Below, piece after piece: positions 6,403 through 14,911 of a stretch of 35,405 nucleotides of DNA. Numbering within the stretch: the stretch's first letter is position 1; each line of letters starts with the position of its first letter. Under the pieces are notes generated by a model. The model did no database searches. It saw only the letters and a program-made list of their open reading frames with translations, and was not told the origin of the DNA. Both the position numbers and the translations under genes were made by a program. The stretch is from Virgibacillus profundi. Lineage in GTDB: Bacteria; Bacillota; Bacilli; Bacillales; Amphibacillaceae. Location of the stretch: NCBI RefSeq assembly GCF_002287375.1, contig NZ_NPOA01000020.1, positions 1 through 35,405 on the forward strand, in the 5' to 3' direction.

Positions 6403-6832
6403 ATTTTATTGAATTGTAAAAATCTATAATAAAGGTATTCCTAACCCTACCATTTTTTATTTCATAAACCTTATGACTGATCATAGCCTCTGTTTCATAT
6501 GGTACGATAAAGTCCACCTTGTCACCTTCATATAAATAAATCATACTTGCACGCATTGGCATGTATGTGGACTGATCACCCGTGAGTCTCCTGAAATTCA
6601 CCTGGTCAAAATGATTGATAAAAATCTCAATTTTATCTTTGTTCCTTGTACTTTTGTACCTGCCTTTGTTAATGGGATTACTTAACATTACTTTTGTTAT
6701 GTTTTCAGGATTAACATCAAGGGTCTCCTCCAGGGTTTTTGTTCTGTAATCAGAGTTTTTAAACCCCAATACTGCCAGAATCAGTACAAGCACCAGAACA
6801 ATTGAAGTAATCATTATATTTACTTTCCTCAT
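6401..6832 (-). CDS. Membrane-anchored extracytoplasmic protein of unknown function
   Basis: 143 residues starting MRKVNIMITSIVLVLVLILA, a single N-terminal signal anchor, followed by an exported domain of about 115 residues with alternating strands (TKVMLSNPINKGRYKSTRNK; IEIFINHFDQVNFRRL; SMIYLYEGDKVDFIVPY; FIIDFYNSIK). The ATG at 6832 is chosen because AGGAG lies 7 bases upstream; an in-frame ATG five codons earlier also has a weak site. The layout resembles small secreted proteins of the DUF5301 type, but I am not certain. Convergent with the HTH-like gene. Confidence 0.65.
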   Translation of the reverse strand: MRKVNIMITSIVLVLVLILAVLGFKNSDYRTKTLEETLDVNPENITKVMLSNPINKGRYKSTRNKDKIEIFINHFDQVNFRRLTGDQSTYMPMRASMIYLYEGDKVDFIVPYETEAMISHKVYEIKNGRVRNTFIIDFYNSIK

Positions 6833-7023
6833 ACCACCTCTCCTCATCAGATAAACCTTGAGAAGCGAAAAAATTCACATCTTTGATGAAGATGGAATCT
6901 GATATAATTCCACCTGCTTCCATTATGAGGTATTTATCTAAAAAATTAATTGATGCAGGTCAATTTTTAGAGGAGAAATTAATAACATTTTTGTGAACAT
7001 TTAAATTTATAATTTATCATTTA

Positions 7024-7066
7024 CGTGATATATATCACATTTTAAAGTTTATTAAAGTTGTATGCT
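7024..7066 (+). promoter_or_regulatory. Fnr-like box and promoter of menA
   Basis: CGTGATATATATCACA (7024-7039) is a near-perfect TGTGA-N6-TCACA palindrome, the operator type of Fnr/CRP-family regulators. A -10-like TATGCT lies at 7061-7066. The predicted start of transcription (about 7073) puts the box centre (7031.5) 41.5 bases upstream, the classical class II activator position. No good -35 hexamer is present, as expected for an activator-dependent promoter. Confidence 0.6.
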
Positions 7067-7096
7067 TAGTGTAACAAGGATAAAGGGGGTTTAATA

Positions 7097-8032
7097 ATGG
7101 AAGTAAAAAGAACACATTTTGCTGATAATTTAAGCAATGACAGATTTTATTATCGGTTTTCCTGGTTCCACCTCACACGTCCCTTGACATTCACAGGTAC
7201 GATCAGCCCCATTTTAGCTGGGACCGTACTTGCTGCATATAATGGTTCTATTCGTTATGATATATTATTAGCAATGCTAACGGCCACATTACTGATTCAA
7301 GCCGCAACCAATATGTTCAATGATTACTTTGATTTCCGAAGCGGCCAGGATCAGAATAAATGGGTAACGGCAAATTCAAATAAACCGGAATCGGGTCACG
7401 GACCTGCACACCACCTTATTCCATACGCTGCAGGTTCTCTATTAATGCTGGCAACTATAATCGGCTTATGGTTAGCACTAAATAGCAGTTTCTGGATTAT
7501 TTTAATAGGAATAGCAGGCATAGCTGCAGGATATGCATACTCTGCAGGCAGACATTCCTTTTCTTCCATCGGTTTGGGAGAAGCTGTAGCAGCCATCTTT
7601 TTGGGTCTAGTTCCGGCAAGTCTTGCCTATATTATCCAGGGTAATTCTTTAAGCATTCAAATTCTCGCAGTAGCAATCCCATTTGCTTTAGCAATTGCCA
7701 CAATGATTTTCACAAACAATCTGCGGGATATTGAAAAAGACCGGGAATTTCGAAGTACTGTTGTAATTAAGATGGGAAAAGCAAAAGCAGTCCAATTCTT
7801 GACATTACTGCTAGGCCTTACCTATTTATCTATTATATTATTAATTATTTTCCAAGTTACTACCTGGACCACAGGACTTACTTTATTCACTCTTCCACTG
7901 GCCATTCGACTTCGCTGGTCATTTCGAAAAAACGCAAAACGTACAGAGGAAATTGCTGCAATGAAATTAGCTGCACAGCATCACTGGTTGCTTAGTTTTT
8001 TATTTCTCATCGGTATGTTGTTCGGGCTGTAA
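7097..8032 (+). CDS. menA: 1,4-dihydroxy-2-naphthoate polyprenyltransferase (UbiA family)
   Basis: 311 residues, the same length as Bacillus MenA. It has about eight membrane helices and the two aspartate-rich prenyl-diphosphate motifs of the UbiA family: NMFNDYFDFRSGQD at about 75-88 and NNLRDIEKDREFRS at about 208-221. MenA attaches the isoprenoid side chain to 1,4-dihydroxy-2-naphthoate in the membrane, a late step of menaquinone synthesis. AAAGGGGG lies 7 bases before the ATG. The gene stands alone behind an Fnr-like site and has its own terminator, so supply of menaquinone may respond to oxygen. Confidence 0.9.
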   Translation: MEVKRTHFADNLSNDRFYYRFSWFHLTRPLTFTGTISPILAGTVLAAYNGSIRYDILLAMLTATLLIQAATNMFNDYFDFRSGQDQNKWVTANSNKPESGHGPAHHLIPYAAGSLLMLATIIGLWLALNSSFWIILIGIAGIAAGYAYSAGRHSFSSIGLGEAVAAIFLGLVPASLAYIIQGNSLSIQILAVAIPFALAIATMIFTNNLRDIEKDREFRSTVVIKMGKAKAVQFLTLLLGLTYLSIILLIIFQVTTWTTGLTLFTLPLAIRLRWSFRKNAKRTEEIAAMKLAAQHHWLLSFLFLIGMLFGL

Positions 8033-8070
8033 AAAAAACGGGAAAGAGATTTTGGTCCCTTTCCCGTTTT
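8031..8070. terminator. Bidirectional terminator between menA and the DUF2207 gene
   Basis: Stem AAAACGGGAAAG (8035-8046) with CTTTCCCGTTTT (8059-8070), a 12-nt loop, and an A-run at 8031-8038 that serves as the T-tract for the minus-strand gene. Confidence 0.88.
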
Positions 8071-8071
8071 A

Positions 8072-9937
8072 TTAAAATGCACCTGCTCCCCCGCCACCAG
8101 TCGAGGAAGTAGTAGTTGTACTGCTGGAGCTTTGAACTACAACCGTGTATAGGGCAAGATTACTTGTACTGAAAGCAGTTGTTGCATAAACAGGATTATT
8201 TAATAATGGATAATATGCTTTTAATTGAGCAACATCATCCACTTTTCCACACTGTTCGCCGTAGCTTTCTCCAGCTCCTAAAATAATTGCGTACTCAAGT
8301 CTGCGCTCTATTTTATTTGGATCAGAACCAATTGGATAGCGTTTATTTTTGAATGAAGCATGCCCTGTTTTAATCGCATATTTCAATCTTCTTATATCTT
8401 TTCTCCAATAATATGCAGGCACAATCAATAGCGCCATGAGTGATAGGAAATAGAAAATCAATGTTAGAATAACTGCATTTGTTAAAGTGAATCCAATGGC
8501 TGTTATCAATAAAGTTATAAAATAATAACCTGCCAGTACAAATTTATTCCTGTTAAATAGTAAACTGACAACAGCTAATACCCCAACTATTGCAGGCAAC
8601 ACCCATTGTTCAGTTGGGCTGAGTATATCAATTGTCGTAAAATAGTAAAACAAGCCAAATGAGCTAATTACCAAAGGAATGGAGAAGAACGGGAATCCTT
8701 TGAACGGATTACGCAGATCCTGAAAACTTTCTCTACCCATTACCAAACCGGACCATTTATCAAAATTACTTTGAAATTCTTCTGCTTTTTCTTTTTTTAC
8801 TTCATCCGATTCTTCTTCATTATCAAGAAGGGTTTCCAATAGAAAATAATTGCCATGTTTATCTTTTTCCGTAAATATCCAGTTTCTCAAGTAAGTGTCA
8901 GCCATATCAATCGCAGCATCTTTTTTGATCCAGGTAAAACGGAATGTACTATCTTTTTCTTTTAATTCTGATGGGACTTCTTCAAGGCTTATGACCCCAC
9001 GCTGTTTTAAAGAAAACAATGCGGCAATAAAACTTTCATTCGGTAATTGTAAATACCCATTCAGATATTTAACAAATAATGGGTCTGTCTTTTCAAGTGT
9101 TCTCAGCAATCCATCTACGCTTCTTTCACCGCGATAGCGATTAGGATGTACAATAAGTAAAAATATTGTTGCTACTATAACAGCACCTAATAATAACCAC
9201 AGGATTGGAACAACTTTTTCCATATTTGCCTGAAGATTTTCTCCCCGCTCAGCCAATTCACGTTCTTCTGCTAATATCTCTTCTTCCATCATCTTATCTT
9301 TATCCAGCTCCATAGCACCGAGCCGTTCTGCAGGAAAGATATAACGAATCATGGAGGTTTCACCAGCATTCAACACTGAGTTTGTATAGTGAATACCGTT
9401 TTCCATTGCCGTAATTTTTCCTGTTTTATCTTCATGCAGAAAGTAATGTGTTGCATCCGTTACATTACGTGCTGGTGTATGAATGGAAATTTCCACATTA
9501 TTTAAATCTGTTTCATTGGACTCATCAAAAAAGGCATACTCCAGCTCTGCTACATCTGCATATTTCTTTACAGAACCTTCCACTTGATAGCTATACATTA
9601 CCTGCTTCGTTTCATCTGTTGAATCAGAATAAATCTTAAATGCTCCATCTTCTTCCTCAGTTGTCAGAGAGTCAAGACTTTCTGTTGAAATAGTTGGATC
9701 ATTATTTTCTGTAAGATATGCATTAAAATTAGACACATCTGACTCGATTGAACGGGTCATTCCTTCATATGAACCATTAAAGGTATATGTAAAAACTTCC
9801 CGAACATGCATAACTCCATCCTCGGCAATACGTGCATCAATGGTTACATTATCAATTGAAAATGAATCCTCTTCTGAACAGGCTGTTATAATGAATAATA
9901 AAAACAGCAATATAATTGCAGTTAGAAATTTTTTCAT
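8072..9937 (-). CDS. DUF2207 family membrane lipoprotein
   Basis: 621 residues from the ATG at 9937, which has AGGAGG 10 bases upstream; the longer open frame has no such signal. The N-terminus MKKFLTAIILLFLLFIITAC carries a lipobox (I-T-A-C, Cys20). Then comes an extracytoplasmic beta-rich DUF2207 domain (about 30-220, opening DNVTIDARIAEDGVMHVREV), a membrane helix near 245-262, a cytoplasmic part, paired helices near 420-520, and a C-terminus ending SSSSTTTTSSTGGGGAGAF. Low-complexity Ser/Gly tails are typical of DUF2207 proteins. Function is unknown; a cell-envelope role is usual speculation. Confidence 0.88.
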   Translation of the reverse strand: MKKFLTAIILLFLLFIITACSEEDSFSIDNVTIDARIAEDGVMHVREVFTYTFNGSYEGMTRSIESDVSNFNAYLTENNDPTISTESLDSLTTEEEDGAFKIYSDSTDETKQVMYSYQVEGSVKKYADVAELEYAFFDESNETDLNNVEISIHTPARNVTDATHYFLHEDKTGKITAMENGIHYTNSVLNAGETSMIRYIFPAERLGAMELDKDKMMEEEILAEERELAERGENLQANMEKVVPILWLLLGAVIVATIFLLIVHPNRYRGERSVDGLLRTLEKTDPLFVKYLNGYLQLPNESFIAALFSLKQRGVISLEEVPSELKEKDSTFRFTWIKKDAAIDMADTYLRNWIFTEKDKHGNYFLLETLLDNEEESDEVKKEKAEEFQSNFDKWSGLVMGRESFQDLRNPFKGFPFFSIPLVISSFGLFYYFTTIDILSPTEQWVLPAIVGVLAVVSLLFNRNKFVLAGYYFITLLITAIGFTLTNAVILTLIFYFLSLMALLIVPAYYWRKDIRRLKYAIKTGHASFKNKRYPIGSDPNKIERRLEYAIILGAGESYGEQCGKVDDVAQLKAYYPLLNNPVYATTAFSTSNLALYTVVVQSSSSTTTTSSTGGGGAGAF

Positions 9938-10000
9938 GCTTTTAGACCTCCTAAATGTAGTACGGCTAAAACCACATGATAGTTTCACAATACAAGGAAA

Positions 10001-10021
10001 AGCTGAGAACACCTTTCAGCC
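10001..10021 (-). terminator. Weak hairpin after aroD
   Basis: On the minus strand GCTGA/TCAGC (with one extra G-T pair), a 9-nt loop and then TTTTCC directly follow the aroD stop codon. The stem is short, so read-through into the DUF2207 gene 84 bp further on is possible. Confidence 0.35.
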
Positions 10022-10783
10022 TTACTGTGCTTTATGGATAATATTCAATACATCTCTTAAATCGTCAACAGCTATTTGACCTGGTGCAGAGGCTTGTTTT
10101 CCAATACCGAATGTTGCAGCAGAGCCAAAGACTTCTCCTCCTATTCGACTGATAACACCTAAGCTTCCCATTGCCATTGTAATAATCGGACGATCTGCAT
10201 AGTTTGATCTCATGATATCCGTAGCTTCAAGCAGTGTTAGTACGTCACTTATATTTGTTGGCATTACAGCAATTTTCGGGATATCTGCACCTAAATCTTG
10301 CATAGATCTGAGTCTTTTAATAATCTCATCTTTTGCCGGAGTTTTCTCAAAATCATGATTGGACATAATAACGTAAACATTATTGTCCTTAGCTTTTTGC
10401 ATAAGATCTTTTAAATTTTCCTCCTGTGAAAACAATTCTATATCAATAAGATCTATTAAATTGGATTGTATGGCAGTTGAAAGCAGTTCATGATAATATA
10501 GATCTGTAACCTGTTTATTTCCGCCTTCCCTGTGGCTCCTGAAAGTGAAAAGTATTGGTATCTCTGAAAGCTGTTCTCTTAACAATGAAAGTATCCCTTT
10601 GATTACTTCCAAATTCTCTACACTATCAAAAACATCTGCTCGCCACTCTACAATATCCGGTTTTAATATTATTACTTCTTTAACTTCCTCCATTAACTCT
10701 ATTTCATTTTTCCCCATTAAAGGTACAATAACTTTAGGAGGTCCTTCACCTATTTTGATATTTTTTATTTGAATCCTGTTCAT
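10022..10783 (-). CDS. aroD: Type I 3-dehydroquinate dehydratase
   Basis: 253 residues, a class I aldolase-type TIM barrel. It catalyses the third step of the shikimate pathway, 3-dehydroquinate to 3-dehydroshikimate, through a Schiff base. The catalytic residues stand at the canonical numbers: His143 in MSNHDFEKTP, Lys170 in PKIAVMPT and Arg213 in ISRIGGEVFGS. EWRADVFD near residue 46 binds substrate. The ATG follows AAAGGAGAG. It is divergent from aroK, the fifth pathway step, across 95 bp. Bacillus subtilis is known for a type II enzyme (AroQ), so the type I form is worth noting. Confidence 0.95.
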   Translation of the reverse strand: MNRIQIKNIKIGEGPPKVIVPLMGKNEIELMEEVKEVIILKPDIVEWRADVFDSVENLEVIKGILSLLREQLSEIPILFTFRSHREGGNKQVTDLYYHELLSTAIQSNLIDLIDIELFSQEENLKDLMQKAKDNNVYVIMSNHDFEKTPAKDEIIKRLRSMQDLGADIPKIAVMPTNISDVLTLLEATDIMRSNYADRPIITMAMGSLGVISRIGGEVFGSAATFGIGKQASAPGQIAVDDLRDVLNIIHKAQ

Positions 10784-10878
10784 TGCAATAACTCTCCTTT
10801 GAAGGTAGCATATCTTTTATACTATTATACTTTTATTATTTAAAAAAGAAATATTACTGGATTGAAAAGAGGATAAAG

Positions 10879-11409
10879 ATGATGAATAATGTTCCACTAA
10901 AAGAAAAAAGTATTGTTCTGATTGGTTTTATGGGGGTGGGAAAAACTACTATCGGCCAAGCTATTGCAAAGAAATTGCAACGAGAATTTATTGATATTGA
11001 TGAAAAAATTGAAAAAGAATACCACATGCCGACTTCAGATATTTTTAAAAGATACGGAGAAAAGACTTTCCGAAAAAAAGAGAAAGATATGATTGAACAC
11101 TTTTCCATGCAAAAGTTTAAAGTCATTTCTGTTGGTGGTGGTGCGTTTTTACAAAAGGAAATTCGGGATATCTGCTTAGCTGAATGCATTGTGGTTTTTC
11201 TTGATTTAACGTGGGACTCCTGGAAAGAGAGAATTGCTTTACTAATTGACAGTCGTCCCGTACTGCAAGGGAAATCTATCGATGAAATCAAGGAACTTTA
11301 TTATAGTAGACAACCTATTTATAAGGAAAACCACTTGAAAATTCAAACTGATGATTTGGATACGGAGGAAGCTGCGGATGCCATCATTGACTCATTAAAA
11401 ACAACATAG
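10879..11409 (+). CDS. aroK: Shikimate kinase
   Basis: 176 residues of the NMP-kinase-like fold. It phosphorylates shikimate with ATP to shikimate 3-phosphate. Walker A is GFMGVGKTT (16-24); DIDEKIE, the shikimate-binding DxD region, lies near 40; RKKEKDMIEHF corresponds to the FR.xE segment; VGGGAF near 85 is the GGG substrate motif; DSRPVLQ is the lid arginine region. GAGG sits 6 bases before the first of two ATGs. The gene diverges from aroD and ends in a strong hairpin. Confidence 0.93.
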   Translation: MMNNVPLKEKSIVLIGFMGVGKTTIGQAIAKKLQREFIDIDEKIEKEYHMPTSDIFKRYGEKTFRKKEKDMIEHFSMQKFKVISVGGGAFLQKEIRDICLAECIVVFLDLTWDSWKERIALLIDSRPVLQGKSIDEIKELYYSRQPIYKENHLKIQTDDLDTEEAADAIIDSLKTT

Positions 11410-11418
11410 GCATATATT

Positions 11419-11449
11419 CAAAAACAAGGGACAATATTCCTTGTTTTTG
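11419..11449 (+). terminator. Terminator of aroK
   Basis: A perfect 11-bp stem CAAAAACAAGG/CCTTGTTTTTG with a 9-nt loop lies 10 bp after the aroK stop; the U-rich arm serves as the tail. Confidence 0.8.
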
Positions 11450-11501
11450 TACTTATTGATATCATTTCATACGGAGTTTAAAATTTCCCACCTGAAATTA
11501 C

Positions 11502-11530
11502 TTGTATAAATACTGTACAAGCGTTATAAT
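11502..11530 (+). promoter_or_regulatory. Promoter of tRNA-Arg
   Basis: TTGTAT (11502-11507), a 17-base spacer and a perfect TATAAT (11525-11530) lie 21 bp before the tRNA. Confidence 0.65.
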
Positions 11531-11551
11531 ATTCTTTGTGAATAAAATAAT

Positions 11552-11627
11552 GCGCCCATAGCTCAGTCGGATAGAGCACTGGTTTCCGGTACCAGGTTTG
11601 TCGGGGGTTCGAATCCCTCTGGGCGCG
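11552..11627 (+). tRNA. tRNA-Arg (anticodon CCG)
   Basis: A 76-nt cloverleaf: acceptor GCGCCCA/TGGGCGC, D arm with AGCTCAGTCGGATAGAGC, anticodon stem CTGGT/ACCAG enclosing TTCCGGT (anticodon CCG, reading CGG), a short variable loop, and a T arm GGGGGTTCGAATCCC. The discriminator base is G and CCA is not encoded. It is a lone tRNA with its own promoter and terminator, outside any rRNA cluster. Confidence 0.95.
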
Positions 11628-11638
11628 CTTAAATAGGA

Positions 11639-11678
11639 AGGCATGGGTTAAAGAAAATGATTACCCTTGTCTTTTTTT
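11639..11678 (+). terminator. Terminator of tRNA-Arg
   Basis: Stem AGGCATGGGT (11639-11648) with ACCCTTGTCT (11663-11672), one mismatch and one G-T pair, followed by a run of T residues to 11678. Confidence 0.65.
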
Positions 11679-11752
11679 ATGCAGGTTTATTTTTTGGATA
11701 GTTGGGAAAAATAAGAAGTATGTTTTGATTAGAAAATTGTTGACCGTTTTTG

Positions 11753-11782
11753 TTTGACCTTCATTGACCTTTTAGTTATGAT
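11753..11782 (+). promoter_or_regulatory. clpP promoter with CtsR operator
   Basis: TTTGACC-TTC-ATTGACC (11753-11769) is, read on the minus strand, GGTCAAT-GAA-GGTCAAA, a 7-3-7 match to the CtsR heat-shock repressor box. Its first half is also the -35 (TTGACC, 11754-11759), with a 17-base spacer to the -10 TATGAT (11777-11782). A third heptad, GTTGACC, lies 7 bases upstream at 11739-11745. CtsR binding would block RNA polymerase directly. Confidence 0.85.
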
Positions 11783-11839
11783 AAAAATAGATCCAATAAT
11801 TATGGATGAACGTATTCGAAATAAGGGAGGATTTTAAAC

Positions 11840-12430
11840 ATGAATTTAATACCTACAGTTATTGAACAGACGAACCGTGGAGAGCGCGCCTATGATATTT
11901 ACTCACGTTTACTGAAAGACCGTATCATCATGCTTGGCAGTGGAATTGATGATAATGTAGCAAACTCAATTGTTGCACAATTATTATTCCTTGAAGCAGA
12001 AGATCCGGACAAAGATATTTCATTGTACATTAACTCACCAGGTGGTTCTATCACAGCAGGTATGGCTATTTTTGATACGATGCAGTTCATTAAAGCTGAT
12101 GTATCAACCATTTGTACTGGTATGGCAGCATCTATGGGAGCATTTTTGCTTGCTGCTGGTGAAAAAGGAAAACGTTTTGCACTTCCAAACAGTGAAGTAA
12201 TGATTCATCAGCCATTAGGCGGAACTCAAGGACAAGCAACCGACATTGAAATCCATGCACGACGCATTATTGAAATGAAGAAGAAAATGAATCAAATTCT
12301 TGCCGAGAGAACAGGTCAGCCACTGGAAGTAGTTGAACAGGATACAGAACGTGATAACTTTATGACAGCTGAAAGATCTGTAGAATATGGATTGATTGAT
12401 AAAATTTTAAGACGTAATACAGATAAGTAA
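11840..12430 (+). CDS. clpP: ATP-dependent Clp protease proteolytic subunit
   Basis: 196 residues, the normal ClpP length. The catalytic triad is in place: Ser98 in GMAASMGAF, His123 in MIHQPLGG and Asp172 in ERDNFM. ClpP forms a 14-subunit barrel that degrades unfolded and regulatory proteins delivered by ClpX, ClpC or ClpE. The ATG follows AAGGGAGG by 10 bases. Monocistronic, with a CtsR-controlled promoter upstream and a shared terminator downstream. No Clp ATPase is adjacent, as in Bacillus subtilis. Confidence 0.98.
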   Translation: MNLIPTVIEQTNRGERAYDIYSRLLKDRIIMLGSGIDDNVANSIVAQLLFLEAEDPDKDISLYINSPGGSITAGMAIFDTMQFIKADVSTICTGMAASMGAFLLAAGEKGKRFALPNSEVMIHQPLGGTQGQATDIEIHARRIIEMKKKMNQILAERTGQPLEVVEQDTERDNFMTAERSVEYGLIDKILRRNTDK

Positions 12431-12432
12431 AC

Positions 12433-12468
12433 AAAAAATCCCTTTCATAAAAATGAAAGGGATTTTTT
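12433..12468. terminator. Bidirectional terminator between clpP and crh
   Basis: A perfect 16-bp stem AAAAAATCCCTTTCAT with its complement (12453-12468) and an AAAA loop; A and T runs serve both the plus-strand clpP and the minus-strand crh. Confidence 0.92.
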
Positions 12469-12722
12469 TATGGATTTGAAACAAATGACATTAAATGATT
12501 TAATGCTATTTCTTCATCCGGGCCATCAGCGGTTATTGTAATAACTTCTCCTTTGATTATAGCCAAACTCATCAGCCCCATAATACTTTTTGCATTTACT
12601 TTTTTACCATCCTTTTCAAGAAACAAATGTGCAGAATAACGATTTGCCTCCTGAACAAATTGCGCAGCTGGCCTTGCTTGTAAGCCTGTATCCAGTTCGA
12701 TTTTGACGGATTTCTCAACCAA
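12468..12722 (-). CDS. crh: HPr-like catabolite-repression protein Crh
   Basis: 84 residues, beginning MVEKSVKIELDTGLQARPAA. I choose the TTG at 12722 rather than an ATG three codons upstream: GGAGAGG touches that ATG but is 9 bases from the TTG, and this start puts the key residues at standard positions, Gln15 (where HPr has catalytic His15) and Ser46 in AKSIMGLMSLA. Crh cannot pass PTS phosphate; when HprK phosphorylates Ser46 it serves as a CcpA corepressor. HprK is encoded at 26514-27449. The gene follows whiA after a 179-bp gap that holds a -10-like TATAAT and a cre-like site. Confidence 0.93.
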   Translation of the reverse strand: MVEKSVKIELDTGLQARPAAQFVQEANRYSAHLFLEKDGKKVNAKSIMGLMSLAIIKGEVITITADGPDEEIALNHLMSFVSNP

Positions 12723-12744
12723 TTCGCTCATCCTCTCCAATTAA

Positions 12745-12774
12745 CGTAAACGCTACCAAAACATAATAATTATA
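12745..12774 (-). promoter_or_regulatory. Possible crh promoter with cre-like CcpA site
   Basis: TATAAT on the minus strand (12769-12774) lies upstream of crh. CGTAAACGCTACCA (12745-12758) matches 12 of 14 positions of the cre consensus TGWAANCGNTNWCA and would lie just downstream of the start of transcription, a repressing position. No clear -35 is seen. Confidence 0.35.
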
Positions 12775-12901
12775 ATCGACAGCGATGGTAATCCATTAGG
12801 ACAGCCATTACTGCCGATATGAGATATCATTAAAATAGTAAATTAATTCACAAAATAATTATATCATGTATTTAACTTTAATTAAATGATTACACAAAAT
12901 A

Positions 12902-13852
12902 TTACTTACTCTCTAATGCCCCACCACTTCTGAGTTTATCAGCAAAATCATCGATCTTTTTCAAGCGGTGGTTCACACCGGATTTGGAAATTTTCCCAGT
13001 GGTAACCAATTCACCTAACTCTTTCAATGAAACGTCCTGATGCTGTACACGCAGCTTGGCTATTTCCTGTAATTTTTCCGGAAGTTGATCAAGCCCAACG
13101 GTTTCATCGATCAAATTAATATTTTCAATTTGGCGAAAAGCAGCGCCAATTGTTTTATTCAAATTTGCTGTTTCGCAATTCACCAGCCGATTAACAGAGT
13201 TACGCATATCGCGAACAATTCGTACATCCTCAAATTTAAACAGGGCATTATGGGCACCTATGATATTAAGAAATTCAGTGATCTTTTCTGCTTCTTTTAT
13301 ATAAACAATGTATCCATTTTTACGTTCCAATGCCCGTGCACGAAGATCAAACTTGTTTAATAATTCACATAATGCTTCATTATGTTCATGATAAAAGTTG
13401 GAAATCTCCAAATGATAGGATGATGTTTCCGGGTTATTGATTGATCCACCAGCTAAAAACGCTCCACGTAAATAAGATTTGTTACAGCATTTTTTTGCCA
13501 GATACTTTTGGGAAATTGTCCGATTGAATTTATAAGGTTCCTGTAAAATGTCCAATTCAGATAAGAGGTCACCCACACCTTTCTTTAAACGAACAATATA
13601 TACATTATTTTTCTTCAATTTCATTTTTTTGCGGACAAGCAGTTCAACCGGAAACGTATAAATCGATTTGATCAATGTATAAATTCTTCGTGCAATCGCT
13701 GCATTTTCTGTTTGGACATCTAATGTATAATCATGTCTCGATAAGGAGATAGCTCCATTCATCCGAATTAATGCAGCAAGCTCAGCCTGTGTGCAGCAAT
13801 CATCTAATTCTATCGTAGTTAATTCTTTCTTTATTTCTGAAGCAAAGGACAT
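12902..13852 (-). CDS. whiA: Sporulation/cell-division regulator WhiA
   Basis: 316 residues. WhiA joins two LAGLIDADG-like homing-endonuclease domains (about 1-190, with [22 protein letters not shown] near 129-150) to a C-terminal helix-turn-helix (about 225-310, [20 protein letters not shown] then [20 protein letters not shown]). The nuclease-like part has lost catalysis in this family. WhiA regulates septation or chromosome segregation depending on the host. AAAGGAGG precedes the ATG by 10 bases. It lies in the conserved order yvcI-rapZ-yvcK-whiA-crh, with a 94-bp gap after yvcK. Confidence 0.96.
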   Translation of the reverse strand: MSFASEIKKELTTIELDDCCTQAELAALIRMNGAISLSRHDYTLDVQTENAAIARRIYTLIKSIYTFPVELLVRKKMKLKKNNVYIVRLKKGVGDLLSELDILQEPYKFNRTISQKYLAKKCCNKSYLRGAFLAGGSINNPETSSYHLEISNFYHEHNEALCELLNKFDLRARALERKNGYIVYIKEAEKITEFLNIIGAHNALFKFEDVRIVRDMRNSVNRLVNCETANLNKTIGAAFRQIENINLIDETVGLDQLPEKLQEIAKLRVQHQDVSLKELGELVTTGKISKSGVNHRLKKIDDFADKLRSGGALESK

Positions 13853-13946
13853 TCCTTTTTCCCTCCTTTACTGTTTTTAGTTAAACTAATTCTATCTTAT
13901 GCCGAATGGAAATATACTCTTTTTCCACGGGCAAGTGCCTGGCCTT

Positions 13947-14909
13947 CTAATTTGTTTTCATAATAGAATAAAGTAATTTGGCAATTTTATTTGTATCATG
14001 CCTTAATGTGGATTGGGAATGATTGATGATATCTCCTTCAATAATTTCGAGTCCCATGTCTAATAAACGTTCTGTATCATAAATTACCGGCTCGGCATTT
14101 TCTTCTGCATATACTGCACGCACTGATCTTTTAATTGGTTCATTGTGGACAACGATACCGCCAACACATCCCTCACCAATATGATTACTTATGGCTTTCA
14201 CATGATCTGATGCTGTATAATCTGTTGTTTCCCCAGCTTGAGTCATTACATTACAAACATAAATGACCTTGCCCTTTGATTCCTTAATCGCAACATCAAT
14301 TTTAGGGATAATCAAGTTTGGTAAAATGCTTGTATATAAACTACCTGGAGATATAACAATTAAATCAGCTTTTTTAATAGCCCGTATAGCGTTTGGCAGT
14401 GGCTCGACAGGCTGTGGACTTAGAAATACACGCTCTATTTGTTTATTCGAAAGTGGGATATTGGATTCTCCGGATATAATGGAACCATCCACCATTTTTG
14501 CATGTAAAGACATACTCTCATTTGAAATCGGGAGAATCTTTCCTTTCACATTGAGTACACGTGAAATTTCTTTTATACCTGTATAAAAGTCACCCGTAAT
14601 CGATGTCATGGCTGCAAGCAGCAGGTTTCCCATCGAATGGCCTGATAATCCATTGCCAGCTACAAATCGATGCTGAAAAAGCTCTACAAGCATCGGTTCT
14701 GCATCAGATAATGCAGCAATCACATTACGAATATCCCCTGGTGCAGGTATTGCCATTTCACTACGCAGTCTTCCGGTACTACCACCATCATCAGCTACAG
14801 TAACCAGTGCCGTTAAATGAATTGGCAGGTTTTTTAAACCGCGTAGGAGAACCGGCATTCCAGTTCCACCACCTATAACGACGACACGTGGCTGCTTTTC
14901 CTGTTTCAT
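13947..14909 (-). CDS. yvcK: YvcK/GlmR family gluconeogenesis factor
   Basis: 320 residues with a Rossmann-type, CofD-like fold. Motifs: VVIGGGTGMPVLLRGLK at the N-terminus, VTVADDGGSTGRLR near 37-50, PGDIRN near 57, NGLSGHSMGNLLLAAM near 86-101 and DLIVISPGSLYTSILPN near 182-198. YvcK binds UDP-sugars and is needed for growth on gluconeogenic carbon and normal cell-wall precursor supply. The ribosome binding site AAAGGGA lies inside rapZ, whose stop is 2 bp upstream, so translation is probably coupled. Confidence 0.96.
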   Translation of the reverse strand: MKQEKQPRVVVIGGGTGMPVLLRGLKNLPIHLTALVTVADDGGSTGRLRSEMAIPAPGDIRNVIAALSDAEPMLVELFQHRFVAGNGLSGHSMGNLLLAAMTSITGDFYTGIKEISRVLNVKGKILPISNESMSLHAKMVDGSIISGESNIPLSNKQIERVFLSPQPVEPLPNAIRAIKKADLIVISPGSLYTSILPNLIIPKIDVAIKESKGKVIYVCNVMTQAGETTDYTASDHVKAISNHIGEGCVGGIVVHNEPIKRSVRAVYAEENAEPVIYDTERLLDMGLEIIEGDIINHSQSTLRHDTNKIAKLLYSIMKTN

Positions 14910-14911
14910 AA

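Noticed and set aside
8072-10012. Longer DUF2207 reading frame starting at 10012
   Set aside because: It would remove the signal peptide and lipobox from the N-terminus and has no ribosome binding site, whereas the ATG at 9937 has AGGAGG.
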